Positions 42,249 through 52,728 are shown, counted from the stretch's first letter. The stretch: DNA of 64,000 bases from Pseudotabrizicola sediminis (GCF_004745575.1 NZ_RPEM01000011.1:1-64000); one strand, 5' to 3'. Numbers and translations: made by a program. The notes: generated from the sequence alone by a model not told the origin.

Positions 42249-43499
42249 TCAGCCCAGCGTCACCAGCGCGTGGCGTTTCTTTCCCGCCGTCAGCTTCAAC
42301 GGTTCGGCCAGATCGCCCGCGCCGAAGCGGCGGCCGCTGTCGGTGACGATGTCATCATTCACGCGAGCGCCCCCTTCGGAAATCAGCCGCTTGGCGTCCT
42401 TGCCACTGGCCGAAAGCCCTGCGCGCACGAACAGCTGCACAATGCCGATGCCATCCGCCATCTCCTCGGGGCTCAGCATCACTGTGGGCAGATCATCGCC
42501 GATGCCGCCCATCTCGAACACTTCGCGCGCGGTGGCCTCGGCGGCCTGCGCGGCATCAAGCCCGTGCAAAAGCGTCGTCACCTCGTTGGCGAGGATGATC
42601 TTGGCTGCGTTGATCTCGGCCCCTTGTAGCGCGCCCAGACGGTCACACTCCTCCACGGGGAGTTCGGTGAACAGCTTGAGGAAGCGGCCCACATCGGCGT
42701 CGGTGGAATTGCGCCAGAACTGCCAGAATTCGTAGGGCGACAGCATCGCGCCATTCAGCCAGACCGCGCCATTGGCCGATTTGCCCATCTTGCGCCCGTC
42801 TGACGTGGTCAGCAGTGGCGTGGTCAGCCCGTACACCTCATGGTCCACCACCCGGCGCGTCAGATCCACGCCGTTGACGATGTTGCCCCATTGATCCGAC
42901 CCGCCCATCTGCAACAGACAGCCGTAGCGGCGGTTGATTTCAAGGAAATCATAGGCTTGCAGGATCATGTAGTTGAATTCAAGGAAGGACAGCGACTGTT
43001 CGCGATCCAGTCGCGATTTCACGCTGTCAAACGACAGCATCCGGTTGACGCTGAAGTGCCGCCCGATGTCGCGCAGGAATTCCAGGTAATTCAGATGATC
43101 CAGCCATTCGGCGTTGTTGAGCATGATGGCATCGGACGGCGCGTCGCCATAGCTCAGGTAGCGGGCAAAGACCTGTTGCATCCCGGCGATGTTCTCGTCG
43201 ATCTTTTCCGGCGTCAGCAGCGGGCGTTCCTCGGCGCGGAACGACGGGTCACCCACCTTGGTGGTGCCACCCCCCATCAGCGTGATCGGCTTGTGGCCAC
43301 ATTTCTGCAGCCAGCGCAGCACCATGATGTTGAGCAGATGGCCCACATGCAACGATGCCGCCGTGGCATCATAACCGATATAGGCCGGCACGACCCCCTT
43401 CAGAAATGCCTCGTCCAGCGCCTGATAATCCGTGCAATCGGCCAGAAAGCCACGGGTCATCATCACGCGCATGAAGTCTGATTTCGGATGGTAGGTCAT
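42249..43499 (-). CDS. tyrS: Tyrosyl-tRNA synthetase
   Basis: A 416-residue class I synthetase. The HIGH-like motif is [11 protein letters not shown] (about residue 50), the KMSKS-like motif is [14 protein letters not shown] (about 240), tyrosine recognition includes [10 protein letters not shown] and [12 protein letters not shown], and a C-terminal S4 RNA-binding domain (about 350-416) ends in VTLG. It charges tRNA-Tyr. It is divergent from anmK with 57 bp between starts. Confidence 0.97.
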   Translation of the reverse strand: MTYHPKSDFMRVMMTRGFLADCTDYQALDEAFLKGVVPAYIGYDATAASLHVGHLLNIMVLRWLQKCGHKPITLMGGGTTKVGDPSFRAEERPLLTPEKIDENIAGMQQVFARYLSYGDAPSDAIMLNNAEWLDHLNYLEFLRDIGRHFSVNRMLSFDSVKSRLDREQSLSFLEFNYMILQAYDFLEINRRYGCLLQMGGSDQWGNIVNGVDLTRRVVDHEVYGLTTPLLTTSDGRKMGKSANGAVWLNGAMLSPYEFWQFWRNSTDADVGRFLKLFTELPVEECDRLGALQGAEINAAKIILANEVTTLLHGLDAAQAAEATAREVFEMGGIGDDLPTVMLSPEEMADGIGIVQLFVRAGLSASGKDAKRLISEGGARVNDDIVTDSGRRFGAGDLAEPLKLTAGKKRHALVTLG

Positions 43500-43556
43500 T
43501 GGATCCCCGTGTCATAGACTGGGGGCGGTATAGCGGCGGCTGGGGGGCTTGGAAAG

Positions 43557-44651
43557 ATGCGAGTGACAGGGGCGATCTGGGCTTTGGGGGCGATGTCGGG
43601 CACCTCGCTCGACGGGGTTGATGCGGCGATGGTGCTGACAGACGGGCACAGCATTGCCGAGTTCGGTCCCGATGCTTACCGCGTCTACACCGATCCCGAG
43701 CGCGCGGTGATCCGCGCCGCATTTGGCCAATGGCCGGGTGAGGCGGGGGTGGCCGAGGCGGCAGAGCTGGTGGAAACCGCCCATGCGCAGGTGCTGTCGC
43801 GGTTTTCCGGGGTGGATGTGGTGGGGTTCCATGGCCAGACGCTGGCGCATGATCCCGCCGGGCGCGGCACCCATCAGGCGGGCAACGGGGCCTTGCTTGC
43901 GGGTGTGCTGGGGGTGCCGGTGGTCTGGGATTTCCGCAGCACCGATGTGCAGTTGGGCGGGCAGGGCGCGCCGCTGGCCCCGTTCTTCCACCACGCCTGC
44001 GCCCGCTTTGCCGGGCTGACGGCACCGGTGGCGTTTCTGAATCTTGGCGGCGTGGGAAACCTGACCTGGGTGGACCCAAGGGTGGCGCGGCCCGATGATC
44101 CGGGCGCGCTCATGGCCTTTGACACCGGGCCGGCCAATGCGCCGGTCAATGATCTGATGCTGGCGCGGCGCGGTCTGGCGCAGGATGCGGGCGGGGCACT
44201 GGCCGCGTCTGGTACGGTGGATGAGGGGGTGGTCACGGCATTTCTGTCCCACCCGTATTTCTTCAAGATGCCGCCGAAGTCACTGGACAGGAACGATTTT
44301 CCCGGTCAACTGCCTGCGGTTGCGCATCTGCCCGACGCCGATGCCGCCGCCACGCTGGTCGCCTGTGCTGCCGCCGCGGTCGCGCGTGGGGCCGAGCATT
44401 TTCCGCTGCCCGTGGCGCGCGTGCTGGTCTGCGGCGGCGGGCGGCACAATGCGGCGCTGATGGCGCAACTGGCCTTGCGTCTGGGGGTTTCAGTCGAGCC
44501 GGTGGAGGCGATCGGCCTGAACGGTGACATGCTGGAGGCGCAGGCCTTTGCCTATCTGGCGGTGCGGGTCATGCGCGGCCTGCCGACATCAGGGCCCACG
44601 ACAACCGGCGTGCGCGCGGCGGTGGGGGGTGGGCAGATCAGCCGGCCCTGA
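43557..44651 (+). CDS. anmK: Anhydro-N-acetylmuramic acid kinase
   Basis: A 364-residue ASKHA-fold kinase that converts 1,6-anhydro-MurNAc to MurNAc-6-phosphate during peptidoglycan recycling. Diagnostic segments are [18 protein letters not shown] (ATP/phosphate loop), [34 protein letters not shown] and [17 protein letters not shown] 43557 is in the immediate context of the tyrS divergent promoter. No murQ is adjacent. It converges on the AlkD-like gene. Confidence 0.95.
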   Translation: MRVTGAIWALGAMSGTSLDGVDAAMVLTDGHSIAEFGPDAYRVYTDPERAVIRAAFGQWPGEAGVAEAAELVETAHAQVLSRFSGVDVVGFHGQTLAHDPAGRGTHQAGNGALLAGVLGVPVVWDFRSTDVQLGGQGAPLAPFFHHACARFAGLTAPVAFLNLGGVGNLTWVDPRVARPDDPGALMAFDTGPANAPVNDLMLARRGLAQDAGGALAASGTVDEGVVTAFLSHPYFFKMPPKSLDRNDFPGQLPAVAHLPDADAAATLVACAAAAVARGAEHFPLPVARVLVCGGGRHNAALMAQLALRLGVSVEPVEAIGLNGDMLEAQAFAYLAVRVMRGLPTSGPTTTGVRAAVGGGQISRP

Positions 44652-44666
44652 CCCGCACCGCCCGGT

Positions 44667-45377
44667 TCAGTCGTCGGTCAGCGGCAGATCGGGCAGCAGG
44701 CGCGCGGCTTCCTTGCGGGCGAATGTCTTCAGTCCCAGACCGGGGCCATCCATGAACTCGGCGGCGCGCGCGGGGTCGTGTTTGGACAGAGCGCCCAGCC
44801 AGTCGGCAATCGCCTTCTGGATGAACCAGTTGCGGTCGGGCACCAGATGTTCGGCCCAGATCAGCCCGGTTTCGCGGATGTCGTATTCCACGTCCTTGAG
44901 GTTATTCATCTTGGCAAAGGGCAGCAGCATCATCAGGCCCGCACGCCGCACCCAGTGGTTGTCGCTGACCACCCATTCCTCCAGATCGGCCACACGCGAC
45001 GGGTCGGCCACCACCCGCTTTTGCCCGGCAGTCGTCACCAGATCGGTCAGCGCCCAGACGTCAAGCTCGGGCACCCACATGCAGATCACTGTCCAGGCCC
45101 GGTTGTCAGGGCGCAGGCGGGCTTGCGTGAGCAGTTTTGCGGCGGCGACGCGCGCGTCATGCACATTGGTGTTCCACAAACCTTCGGCCAGCGATACCCG
45201 CCCTTCAACCGACAGATCGGCGCGCCATTGCGCCACGTGGTCGTCGATCTGCGCCGGGGTCAGGCCCAGATAACGGCGCTCGGCTTCCGCCGGGGCCTTG
45301 TGATACTCGGCGGCCTCGGTTGCTTTGGCCGGGTCGGTCAAAGTCTCAAGAGTTTCAAGCGCCTGATAAGGGGTCAT
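44667..45377 (-). CDS. DNA alkylation repair protein, AlkD-like
   Basis: A 236-residue all-helical HEAT-repeat-like protein of the AlkD family. Matching segments are the N-terminal TPAQIDDHVAQWRADL, VPELDVWALTDLV (the Trp/Asp that in AlkD contact the lesion), HWVRRAGLMMLLPF, and NWFIQKAIADWLGALSKHDP. AlkD glycosylases excise positively charged N3- or N7-alkylated bases. The first codon overlaps the glmS stop by four bases, so it is the third gene of glmU-glmS-alkD; the functional link is not obvious. Confidence 0.8.
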   Translation of the reverse strand: MTPYQALETLETLTDPAKATEAAEYHKAPAEAERRYLGLTPAQIDDHVAQWRADLSVEGRVSLAEGLWNTNVHDARVAAAKLLTQARLRPDNRAWTVICMWVPELDVWALTDLVTTAGQKRVVADPSRVADLEEWVVSDNHWVRRAGLMMLLPFAKMNNLKDVEYDIRETGLIWAEHLVPDRNWFIQKAIADWLGALSKHDPARAAEFMDGPGLGLKTFARKEAARLLPDLPLTDD

Positions 45378-47188
45378 TCGACAGTCACCGATTTGGCCAG
45401 ATTGCGCGGTTGGTCCACATCGGTCCCCTTGGCAATGGCGGTGTGATAGGCCAGCAATTGCGCTGGAATGGCATAGAGGATCGGGGCAAAGATCGGGTCG
45501 ACGGCGGGCATGGTCAGCGTGGCCCAGGTGCCCGGACCGGCCTCGGCCACACCTGCGGCATCCGAGATCAGCAGCACCTTGCCGTGCCGCGCCATCACCT
45601 CTTGCATGTTTGACACCGTCTTGTCGAACAAAGCGTCGCGCGGGGCCAGAACGATGACCGGCACCTGCGCATCAATCAAAGCGATCGGGCCGTGCTTGAG
45701 TTCACCCGACGCATATCCTTCGGCGTGGATGTAGCTGATTTCCTTCAGCTTCAGTGCGCCTTCCAGTGCCATCGGATACATCAGGCCGCGCCCTAGAAAC
45801 AGGATGTCCTGCGCGCGGGCCAGCTCTTCGGCCAGTTTGGCAATCTCGCCCGACTGGCCAAGCGCGTGGTTCATCAGCCCCGGCAGCGCGTGCAGCGCCG
45901 CCAGATGCCCGGCCAAGGCGGCTGCGTCCAGCCGTCCCCGGTCCACCCCGGCCTTCAGCGCCATCAGCGCGAGCACCATCAACTGCGAGGTGAAGGCCTT
46001 GGTCGAGGCCACCCCCACCTCGACCCCCGCCATGATCGGCAGGGTCAGGTCGGATTCGCGCGCGATGGACGAGGTGGGGACGTTGACCACCGACACCACG
46101 CGTGCCACCTTTTCCTTCGCGTAGCGCAGGGCGGCGAGGGTATCTGCCGTCTCGCCCGACTGGCTGACAAACACCGCCCATTGCTTGGGCGACAGCGGCG
46201 GTTCACGGTAGCGGAATTCCGACGCGATATCGATGTCGCAGGGCAGGCCTGCGAGGCTTTCAAACCAGTATTTCGCGACGTGGCAGGCATAGGACGCGGT
46301 GCCACAGGCCACCAGAACGATGCGGTCTACCCCGGTGAAATCCACCCCTGCAGGCAGGTGCAATGTGCCGGACCGGCTGTAATGGCGCAACCCGTCGGCC
46401 AGCACCACCGGCTGTTCGGCGATTTCCTTGGCCATGAAATGCTTGTAACCGGCCTTTTCGATCCGGGTCGCATCAATCTGGATGCGCGTCTCGGCCCGGT
46501 TGGCGCGGCGGTCGTGCTCGTCAAAGATCTCGGCGCCCTTGCGGGTGATCACCGCCCAGTCGCCTTCCTCCAGATAGGTGATGCGGTCGGTCATCGAGGC
46601 CAAAGCGATGGCGTCTGAGCCTACAAACATCTCGCCATCACCATGGCCGATGGCAAGCGGGCTGCCCTTGCGCGCGGCGATCAAGAGGTCATCTTCGCCG
46701 TCGAACAAAAAGCACAGCGCAAAGGCCCCGTGCAGGCGCTTGAGCGTCTGGCGCGCGGCTGTCGCCGGGGTGGCCCCGCCCTCCATCGCCTGATGCACCA
46801 GCAAGGCGACGGTTTCGGTATCGGTCTGGCTTTCCTGCGCATAGCCTGCCGCCGCCAGCTCTTCGCGCAGCTCGCGGAAGTTTTCGATGATGCCGTTATG
46901 CACCACAGCCACCGGCCCTGCCTTATGCGGATGCGCGTTCACCACCGTGGCCGCGCCATGGGTGGCCCAGCGGGTGTGGCCGATGCCCGCCTTGCCCGCC
47001 AGCGGTTCATGCACCAAAAGGTCCGACAGGTTCACCAGCTTGCCCACCGCGCGCCGCCGGTCCAGCCGGCCGTTGTTCACCGTAGCAATGCCCGCGGAGT
47101 CGTAGCCGCGATATTCCAGCCGCTTGAGCGCCTCGACCAGCAGGGGGGCGACTTCGTGATCACCCAGAACGCCGACAATTCCACACAT
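45374..47188 (-). CDS. glmS: Glutamine--fructose-6-phosphate aminotransferase (isomerizing)
   Basis: A 604-residue enzyme that makes glucosamine-6-phosphate from fructose-6-phosphate and glutamine. MCGIVGVLGD gives the N-terminal nucleophile Cys after Met removal; the glutaminase domain includes HTRWATHGA and HNGIIENFRELR. Two SIS isomerase domains follow (VACGTASYACHVAKYWFE; FVSQSGETADTLAALRYAKE), ending in the conserved DQPRNLAKSVTVE. It is 4 bp after glmU, forming a UDP-GlcNAc operon. No glmS ribozyme is expected or seen in this group. Confidence 0.97.
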   Translation of the reverse strand: MCGIVGVLGDHEVAPLLVEALKRLEYRGYDSAGIATVNNGRLDRRRAVGKLVNLSDLLVHEPLAGKAGIGHTRWATHGAATVVNAHPHKAGPVAVVHNGIIENFRELREELAAAGYAQESQTDTETVALLVHQAMEGGATPATAARQTLKRLHGAFALCFLFDGEDDLLIAARKGSPLAIGHGDGEMFVGSDAIALASMTDRITYLEEGDWAVITRKGAEIFDEHDRRANRAETRIQIDATRIEKAGYKHFMAKEIAEQPVVLADGLRHYSRSGTLHLPAGVDFTGVDRIVLVACGTASYACHVAKYWFESLAGLPCDIDIASEFRYREPPLSPKQWAVFVSQSGETADTLAALRYAKEKVARVVSVVNVPTSSIARESDLTLPIMAGVEVGVASTKAFTSQLMVLALMALKAGVDRGRLDAAALAGHLAALHALPGLMNHALGQSGEIAKLAEELARAQDILFLGRGLMYPMALEGALKLKEISYIHAEGYASGELKHGPIALIDAQVPVIVLAPRDALFDKTVSNMQEVMARHGKVLLISDAAGVAEAGPGTWATLTMPAVDPIFAPILYAIPAQLLAYHTAIAKGTDVDQPRNLAKSVTVE

Positions 47189-47192
47189 GGGG

Positions 47193-48542
47193 TTATCCTT
47201 TGGCCTTTGCGGCCTTGATGGCGCGCAGACGCGCGAACAGTTTGGGTGCCAGCCCGGGTTTGGTCACCTGCCGCGCGCGGCCCACCGCCAGCGCCTCGGC
47301 GGGCACATTTTCGGTGATGACAGACCCCGAGGCGGTCATCGCCCCATCGCCCACGGTGACCGGGGCCACCAGCATGGTGTCAGATCCGATGAAGGCATTC
47401 CTGCCGATGCGGGTGCGGTGCTTCATCACGCCATCATAGTTGCACGTCACCGTGCCCGCGCCGATATTGGTATGCTCGCCAATGTCAGCGTCGCCGATAT
47501 AGGTCAGGTGGCCGACCTTCACGCCTTCGTCCAGAATGGCGTTCTTGATCTCGACAAAGTTGCCGACATGCACATCCTCGGCCAGTTCGGCCCCGGGGCG
47601 CAGGCGGGCAAAGGGGCCGACGGTGGCACCGCGGCTGATGTGGCAGCCTTCCAGATGGCAGAAGGGTTTGATCTCGGCCCCGGATTCCACGGTGACACCG
47701 GGGCCGAAGACCACATTCGGCCCGATGATGGCATCGCGGCCCACCACGGTATCAAGGGCGAAGAACACGGTGTCCGGCGCGGTCAGGGTAACGCCGTTTT
47801 CCAGCGCCTCCGCCCGGGCGCGGATCTGAAAAGCGCGTTCGGCATCAGCCAGTTGCGCGCGGGTGTTCACGCCCAAGGTCTCATCCTCGGGGCAGATCAC
47901 CACACCTGCGGACAGCCCGCGTTTGCGGGCCAGTTCGGGCAGATCGGTCAGGTAGTATTCGCCCGCCGCATTGGCATTGCCCACCTCGGCCACAAGGCTG
48001 AACATCAGCTTTGCATCGGCGCAAATGACGCCGGAATTGCAAAGCGTTATCGCGCGTTCCTCATCCGACGCATCCTTGAATTCCACAATTTTGTGCAAGG
48101 TTTCTCCATCCGCCACCAGCCGCCCATAACGGCCCGGATCGGCGGCGTGAAAGCCCAGCACCACCACCGCATGGCGCGCGCGGGCGGCCTGCATCGCCTC
48201 CAGCGTTTCGGGGCGCACGAAAGGCGTGTCGCCGTAAAGCACGATCACATCGCCGGAGGCGTCGGCCAGAAGGGGGGCGGCTTGCGCCACCGCATGGGCG
48301 GTGCCCTTCTGTTCGGCCTGCACCACGGTCAGCGCGTCTTCGTCAAAGGCCAGCGTGGCCTTTGTCACCGCGTCGGCCCCGTGCCCGGTGACCACCACCA
48401 CCCGTTCGGGATCAAGCGCGCGTCCGGCCTGCATCGCATGGTGCAACAACGGGCTGCCCGCCACATGGTGCAGCACCTTTGGCAGGTCGGAATTCATCCG
48501 CGTGCCCTGACCTGCCGCCAGAATGACCAAGGATACCGGCAT
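47193..48542 (-). CDS. glmU: Bifunctional UDP-GlcNAc pyrophosphorylase / GlcN-1-P acetyltransferase
   Basis: A 449-residue protein. The N-terminal nucleotidyltransferase half carries LAAGQGTRMNSDLPKVLH and VLYGDTPFV. The C-terminal half (about 250-449) is a left-handed beta-helix acetyltransferase with hexapeptide repeats (AIIGPNVVFGPGVTVESGAE, HLTYIGDADIGEHTNIGAGT, CNYDGVMKHRTRIG). It converts GlcN-1-P to UDP-GlcNAc, the precursor of peptidoglycan and lipid A. It is the first gene of glmU-glmS-alkD and divergent from gph. Confidence 0.97.
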   Translation of the reverse strand: MPVSLVILAAGQGTRMNSDLPKVLHHVAGSPLLHHAMQAGRALDPERVVVVTGHGADAVTKATLAFDEDALTVVQAEQKGTAHAVAQAAPLLADASGDVIVLYGDTPFVRPETLEAMQAARARHAVVVLGFHAADPGRYGRLVADGETLHKIVEFKDASDEERAITLCNSGVICADAKLMFSLVAEVGNANAAGEYYLTDLPELARKRGLSAGVVICPEDETLGVNTRAQLADAERAFQIRARAEALENGVTLTAPDTVFFALDTVVGRDAIIGPNVVFGPGVTVESGAEIKPFCHLEGCHISRGATVGPFARLRPGAELAEDVHVGNFVEIKNAILDEGVKVGHLTYIGDADIGEHTNIGAGTVTCNYDGVMKHRTRIGRNAFIGSDTMLVAPVTVGDGAMTASGSVITENVPAEALAVGRARQVTKPGLAPKLFARLRAIKAAKAKG

Positions 48543-48628
48543 ACTGCCCCTTTCTTTCTTGTTGTCCCCGTTTTACCCATGGGGCCCCGGGCCGCAAGGC
48601 CTGTGTTCCTCACGCAAGGTTACAGTCT

Positions 48629-49288
48629 ATGCGCACTGTCGTATTCGATCTGGATGGCACGCTGGCCGATACCAGTGGCGATCTTCTGGCCGCCGCCAAT
48701 GCCTGTTTCCAAAGGTTGGGCCATGGAGACCTGCTGGGGCCCGACGATACGCTGACGGCGTTTCATGGCGGGCGGGCGATGCTGCGCTTGGGGTTCTCTC
48801 GGCTGGGGGCGATGGATGAGGCCATGATCGACGCGCAGTATCCGGTGCTGCTGGAGGCCTACGGTCAGGCGATTGCCGTGCACACAAGGCTGTATCCGGG
48901 CGCGGTGGAGGCGGTAGAGGCGCTGCGCAGCAAGGGGTTTGCGGTGGCGATCTGCACCAACAAACCCGAAGGGCTGGCGGAAGAGCTGACCCTGCGGCTT
49001 GGCATCCGTGGGTTGTTCGGCGCGCTGATCGGGGCCGATACCTTGCCCACCCGCAAGCCCGATGCCGCGCCCTATGTCGCGGCGGTGCGGCAGGCCGGCG
49101 GCAATGTCGCGCGGTCGATGCTGATCGGCGACACTGAGACGGACCGCAACACCGGGCTTGCTGCCGGGGTGCCAGTGGCACTTGTCACCTTCGGCCCCGA
49201 AGGCCGCAGCATCGAGCGGCTTAAGCCCGAAGCGCTGCTGGACCATTTTGACGACCTGCCCGATCTTGCCGCCCGGATGCTGGGCTGA
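48629..49288 (+). CDS. gph: HAD-IA hydrolase, phosphoglycolate phosphatase-like
   Basis: A 219-residue HAD phosphatase. Motif I is VFDLDGTLADT with the nucleophilic Asp, motif II is ICTNKPEG, motif III includes RKPDAAPY, and motif IV is LIGDTETDRNTG. The helical cap between ~15 and 85 fits the Gph/PGPase group, which removes 2-phosphoglycolate from oxygenase side reactions or DNA repair. The exact substrate is not fixed by sequence. It converges with a small secreted-protein gene, 3 bp apart. Confidence 0.85.
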   Translation: MRTVVFDLDGTLADTSGDLLAAANACFQRLGHGDLLGPDDTLTAFHGGRAMLRLGFSRLGAMDEAMIDAQYPVLLEAYGQAIAVHTRLYPGAVEAVEALRSKGFAVAICTNKPEGLAEELTLRLGIRGLFGALIGADTLPTRKPDAAPYVAAVRQAGGNVARSMLIGDTETDRNTGLAAGVPVALVTFGPEGRSIERLKPEALLDHFDDLPDLAARMLG

Positions 49289-49291
49289 CGC

Positions 49292-49651
49292 CTATCGCAG
49301 GAAAGCGCTGCGGCACCAGCGCGCGGTATCGTTGTATTCGGTGACCAGCTGGGCCGGTGTGCGGCTGGTCATGATCCGGTCAAACCGCTGCACCATCGCG
49401 CGGCGGCGCTGGTCTTCGGTGCCGGGCACCTGATCAAGGATCACAAGGGCTGCCCGCTGCGCCGTATCGCGGGTGTTGCGCGCAATTTCACCCATGTCAT
49501 ACAGCGTGGACGACACGATGAACAACATGGCCGAACAGTGCAGCGCCTGCGCTGCACGGCCGTCAATGACCAGATCGGCATGGGCCGGCCCGGACTGAAC
49601 CGGAATCGCGAAAGACAGCGCCAGCAGGGTGGCGATGCAGAGGTGGCGCAT
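49292..49651 (-). CDS. Small secreted protein of unknown function
   Basis: A 119-residue protein with a signal peptide (MRHLCIATLLALSFAIPVQSGPAHA), then a helical mature domain with two cysteines (ALHCSAML and ARWCRSAFLR) that may form a disulfide. ATG 49651 is chosen because the signal peptide begins there and AAAGGAAG lies upstream. I recognise no family. It is divergent from the DegT-type aminotransferase gene, about 95 bp away, and may share a control region with it. Confidence 0.75.
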   Translation of the reverse strand: MRHLCIATLLALSFAIPVQSGPAHADLVIDGRAAQALHCSAMLFIVSSTLYDMGEIARNTRDTAQRAALVILDQVPGTEDQRRRAMVQRFDRIMTSRTPAQLVTEYNDTARWCRSAFLR

Positions 49652-49745
49652 GGGGGCTTCCTTTTTCCTGAACCCCACCGTGACACAGCGTCCCCCCCGC
49701 GCCAAGCCATTGACGACCCGGCGATTGCGGCACATGTTCCCCGTC

Positions 49746-50975
49746 ATGGAACGGTTCACCGGCAGCTTCACCCAACAAGAGCCCATCCCCGAAGCGGGGA
49801 TAGAGGCGGCGATGGCCATCCTGCGGCACGGGCGGCTGCACCGCTATAACACCGCGCCGGATGAAATTGCGCAAACCGCGCTCTTGGAAGAAGAATTCGC
49901 CGCCTTCACCGGCGCGCGCTATTGCCTTGCGGTGGCCTCGGGCGGTTATGCGATGGCCACGGCTTTGCGCGCCCTGCAGGTTGGCCCGGGCGCGCCGGTG
50001 CTGACCAACGCTTTCACGCTGGCCCCGGTGCCGGGGGCCATTGCCAGCATTGGCGCGCGGCCGGTGTTCATCGAGACCACACCCGATCTGACCATCGACT
50101 TCGCCCATCTGGAAGCGATGGCGCAGGCCACCGGCGCGCGGGTGCTGATGCTGTCGCACATGCGCGGGCATCTGTGCGACATGGACCGGTTGATGGCCCT
50201 GTGTGACCGTCTGGGCATGAAGGTGATCGAGGATTGCGCCCATACCATGGGGGCGGCATGGAACGGCGTGCCCTCGGGCCGGCATGGGGTGATCGGCTGC
50301 TACTCGACGCAGACCTACAAGCACATGAACTCGGGCGAGGGCGGTTTGCTGTTGACCGATGACGCCGATCTTGCGGCCCGCGCCGTGCTGCTGTCGGGCA
50401 GCTACATGCTGTATGCCCGCCACCGCGCCGCGCCGCCGGCGCAGGTGTTTGAGGGGTTGCGGCTGGAGGTGCCTAACATTTCCGGCCGGATGGACAATCT
50501 GCGCGCGGCGATCCTGCGGCCCCAGATTGCGCTGCTGCCGGACCGCGCGGCGCGGTGGCTGGCGCTGTACCGTGTTCTGGAAGACGGGCTGGACCAGACC
50601 AATGGTTTGCGCTTGATCCCGCGACCGCAAGCCGAGCAGTTTGTGCCCTCCAGCTTTCAGTTTACCCTGCCGGGGTGGGAGCCTGCGCGGGTGGCTGCGC
50701 TGATTGCTCGTTGTGCGGCAAGGGGGGTAGAGCTGAAGTGGTTCGGCGCGCCGGACCCGGTGGCCTTTACCAGCCGCTATGACCATTGGCATTACGCCGA
50801 CCCCCAGCCCCTGCCGCAGACCGATGCGGTGCTGGCAGGGCTGATCGACATGCGCCTGCCGCTGACCTTTACCCCCGCGGATGCGGCACAGATCGCTCGG
50901 ATCATCCGGTCAGAAGTGCAGAGTGTGGGGCAGGGGGAAATTGCCCCTGTTGCTGCGCTGCCTCTGGGCGACTGA
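49746..50975 (+). CDS. DegT/DnrJ/EryC1/StrS family aminotransferase
   Basis: A 409-residue PLP enzyme: [16 protein letters not shown] (phosphate pocket), [15 protein letters not shown] (PLP Asp) and [16 protein letters not shown] (internal aldimine lysine). Family members aminate keto sugars or other nucleotide-linked substrates, or are regulatory. This one stands alone between gph and nuoA, with no sugar-nucleotide enzymes beside it, so its pathway is unclear. The C-terminal part (about 300-400) diverges from typical members. ATG 49746 or ATG 49734 could be the start. Confidence 0.82.
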   Translation: MERFTGSFTQQEPIPEAGIEAAMAILRHGRLHRYNTAPDEIAQTALLEEEFAAFTGARYCLAVASGGYAMATALRALQVGPGAPVLTNAFTLAPVPGAIASIGARPVFIETTPDLTIDFAHLEAMAQATGARVLMLSHMRGHLCDMDRLMALCDRLGMKVIEDCAHTMGAAWNGVPSGRHGVIGCYSTQTYKHMNSGEGGLLLTDDADLAARAVLLSGSYMLYARHRAAPPAQVFEGLRLEVPNISGRMDNLRAAILRPQIALLPDRAARWLALYRVLEDGLDQTNGLRLIPRPQAEQFVPSSFQFTLPGWEPARVAALIARCAARGVELKWFGAPDPVAFTSRYDHWHYADPQPLPQTDAVLAGLIDMRLPLTFTPADAAQIARIIRSEVQSVGQGEIAPVAALPLGD

Positions 50976-51047
50976 CGGCTTGTTCCCGGCGGCGAAACAG
51001 TTAGCCTTTCGATTCGCTTGCCGCAGTGCAGCAAGTATCTGGAACTG

Positions 51048-51061
51048 CAAGGCATGCCTTG
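51048..51061. promoter_or_regulatory. Perfect 14-bp palindrome upstream of nuoA
   Basis: CAAGGCATGCCTTG lies 162 bp before the nuoA start, in the 247-bp non-coding region that should hold the nuo promoter. A regulator site is plausible; no known box matches. Confidence 0.4.
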
Positions 51062-51126
51062 TGCCTCGATTTACAGATGCGACGATATTCACCATGTATT
51101 GTCGCGTGTTTTCGATACCCTGTCCG

Positions 51127-51155
51127 TTGACCCTGCCGGGGGAGCAGAGTAAACG
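51127..51155 (+). promoter_or_regulatory. Candidate nuo operon promoter
   Basis: TTGACC, 17 bp, TAAACG. The spacing is ideal and the -35 good, the -10 poor. It would give an RNA leader of about 60 nt before GTG 51223. Confidence 0.3.
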
Positions 51156-51222
51156 GGTGCGCAAGAGTGCAAGCGGGTCGCCAGCATCCGCAGCTCGCAG
51201 TCGCCAGCCGAAGGAGCATCTC

Positions 51223-51588
51223 GTGGACGCACTTCTCCGAGAGTATTTTCCCATTATCGTTCTGCTTGCCGTGGCTATTGGTCTGGGGCTTCTGCTGCTG
51301 CTTGCCGCAGTCGTGCTTGCGGTGCGAAATCCCGACCCTGAAAAGGTTTCGGCCTATGAGTGCGGGTTCAACGCATTCGACGATGCCCGGATGAAATTTG
51401 ATGTGCGGTTTTACCTCGTGTCAATCTTGTTCATCATCTTTGATCTGGAGGTTGCGTTCCTGTTTCCCTGGGCGGTTGCCTTTGGCGAAATCAGCATGAC
51501 CGCGTTCTGGTCGATGATCGTGTTCCTTGGCGTGCTGACGGTGGGCTTTGCCTATGAATGGAAGAAGGGGGCCTTGGAATGGGAGTGA
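51223..51588 (+). CDS. nuoA: NADH-quinone oxidoreductase subunit A
   Basis: A 121-residue membrane subunit with three helices (about 8-32, 62-84 and 90-110) and the conserved loop [22 protein letters not shown], which contributes the cysteine near the quinone site. The start is GTG 51223, exactly 6 nt after AAGGAG (51211-51216). It is the first gene of the nuo operon and overlaps nuoB by ten bases. Confidence 0.95.
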   Translation: MDALLREYFPIIVLLAVAIGLGLLLLLAAVVLAVRNPDPEKVSAYECGFNAFDDARMKFDVRFYLVSILFIIFDLEVAFLFPWAVAFGEISMTAFWSMIVFLGVLTVGFAYEWKKGALEWE

Positions 51589-52112
51589 TGGCAGGAGCCA
51601 ACACGGCGGGCGGCGACATGGAGGTTGCCACCCAGGCCCTGAACCGTGATCTGCAGGACAAGGGGTTCTTGCTGACCTCGACCGAGGATATCATCAACTG
51701 GGCCCGGACCGGGTCTTTGCACTGGATGACCTTTGGTCTGGCCTGCTGCGCCGTTGAAATGATGCACACCTCGATGCCGCGCTATGATGTGGAACGCTTC
51801 GGCGTGGCCCCGCGCGCTTCCCCGCGCCAGTCGGATGTGATGATCGTGGCGGGCACGCTGACCAATAAGATGGCCCCGGCGCTGCGCAAGGTCTATGACC
51901 AGATGCCGGAACCGCGCTATGTGATTTCCATGGGCTCGTGCGCCAATGGTGGCGGCTATTACCACTACAGCTATTCGGTGGTGCGCGGCTGTGACCGGAT
52001 CGTACCGGTCGACATTTATGTCCCCGGCTGCCCGCCCACAGCCGAGGCGCTGCTGTACGGCATCCTGCAGTTGCAGCGGAAAATCCGCCGCACCGGCACC
52101 CTGACCCGCTGA
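51579..52112 (+). CDS. nuoB: NADH-quinone oxidoreductase subunit B
   Basis: A 177-residue peripheral-arm subunit that carries Fe-S cluster N2, the last cluster before quinone. The ligands are the tandem cysteines in LACCAVEMM, then GSCANGGG and [12 protein letters not shown]. The [13 protein letters not shown] segment is typical. Start is ATG 51579, or ATG 51588, which overlaps the nuoA stop as TGATG; the first gives an N-terminus [12 protein letters not shown] resembling other Rhodobacteraceae as I recall them. Confidence 0.96.
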   Translation: MGVMAGANTAGGDMEVATQALNRDLQDKGFLLTSTEDIINWARTGSLHWMTFGLACCAVEMMHTSMPRYDVERFGVAPRASPRQSDVMIVAGTLTNKMAPALRKVYDQMPEPRYVISMGSCANGGGYYHYSYSVVRGCDRIVPVDIYVPGCPPTAEALLYGILQLQRKIRRTGTLTR

Positions 52113-52122
52113 GGAGGAACCA

Positions 52123-52728
52123 ATGTCCGAAGCGCTTCGCGAACTTGCCGCCCATATCGAAACCCGCCGGCCCAATGATGTGCTGGCGTCGCATGTCGCC
52201 TTTGGCGAGCTGACGCTGGAAGTTGTCACCAGCCATATCGCCGATTTTACCGACTTTCTGCGCAACGATGCGGCCTGCCGGTTTTCGTCGCTGGTTGATA
52301 TCACTGCGGTGGACCACCCCACGCGTGAGCGGCGCTTTGATGTGGTGTACCATTTTCTGTCGATGTATCAGAACCACCGCATCCGGGTGAAGATTGCCGT
52401 GGGCGAGCAGGACATGGTGCCGTCGCTGGTTGATGTGTTTCCGGCGGCAAACTGGTTCGAGCGGGAAGTGTTCGACATGTTTGGCATCCTGTTTTCCGGC
52501 CACCCCGACCTGCGCCGCATCCTGACCGACTATGGGTTTCGCGGCCACCCGCTGCGCAAGGATTTCCCGACCACCGGCTATACGGAAGTGCGCTATGACG
52601 AGGCGCAGAAACGTGTGGTCTACGAGCCGGTGAAACTGGTGCAGGAATACCGGCAGTTTGATTTCATGTCGCCATGGGAAGGCGCACAGTATGTGCTGCC
52701 CGGGGATGACAAGGCGGGGGCGAAGTGA
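52123..52728 (+). CDS. nuoC: NADH-quinone oxidoreductase subunit C
   Basis: A 201-residue connecting subunit of the Q-module (30-kDa family). Core motif [29 protein letters not shown], then [20 protein letters not shown]. It is not fused to NuoD, unlike in E. coli. GAGGAG lies 7 nt before ATG 52123. Confidence 0.96.
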   Translation: MSEALRELAAHIETRRPNDVLASHVAFGELTLEVVTSHIADFTDFLRNDAACRFSSLVDITAVDHPTRERRFDVVYHFLSMYQNHRIRVKIAVGEQDMVPSLVDVFPAANWFEREVFDMFGILFSGHPDLRRILTDYGFRGHPLRKDFPTTGYTEVRYDEAQKRVVYEPVKLVQEYRQFDFMSPWEGAQYVLPGDDKAGAK

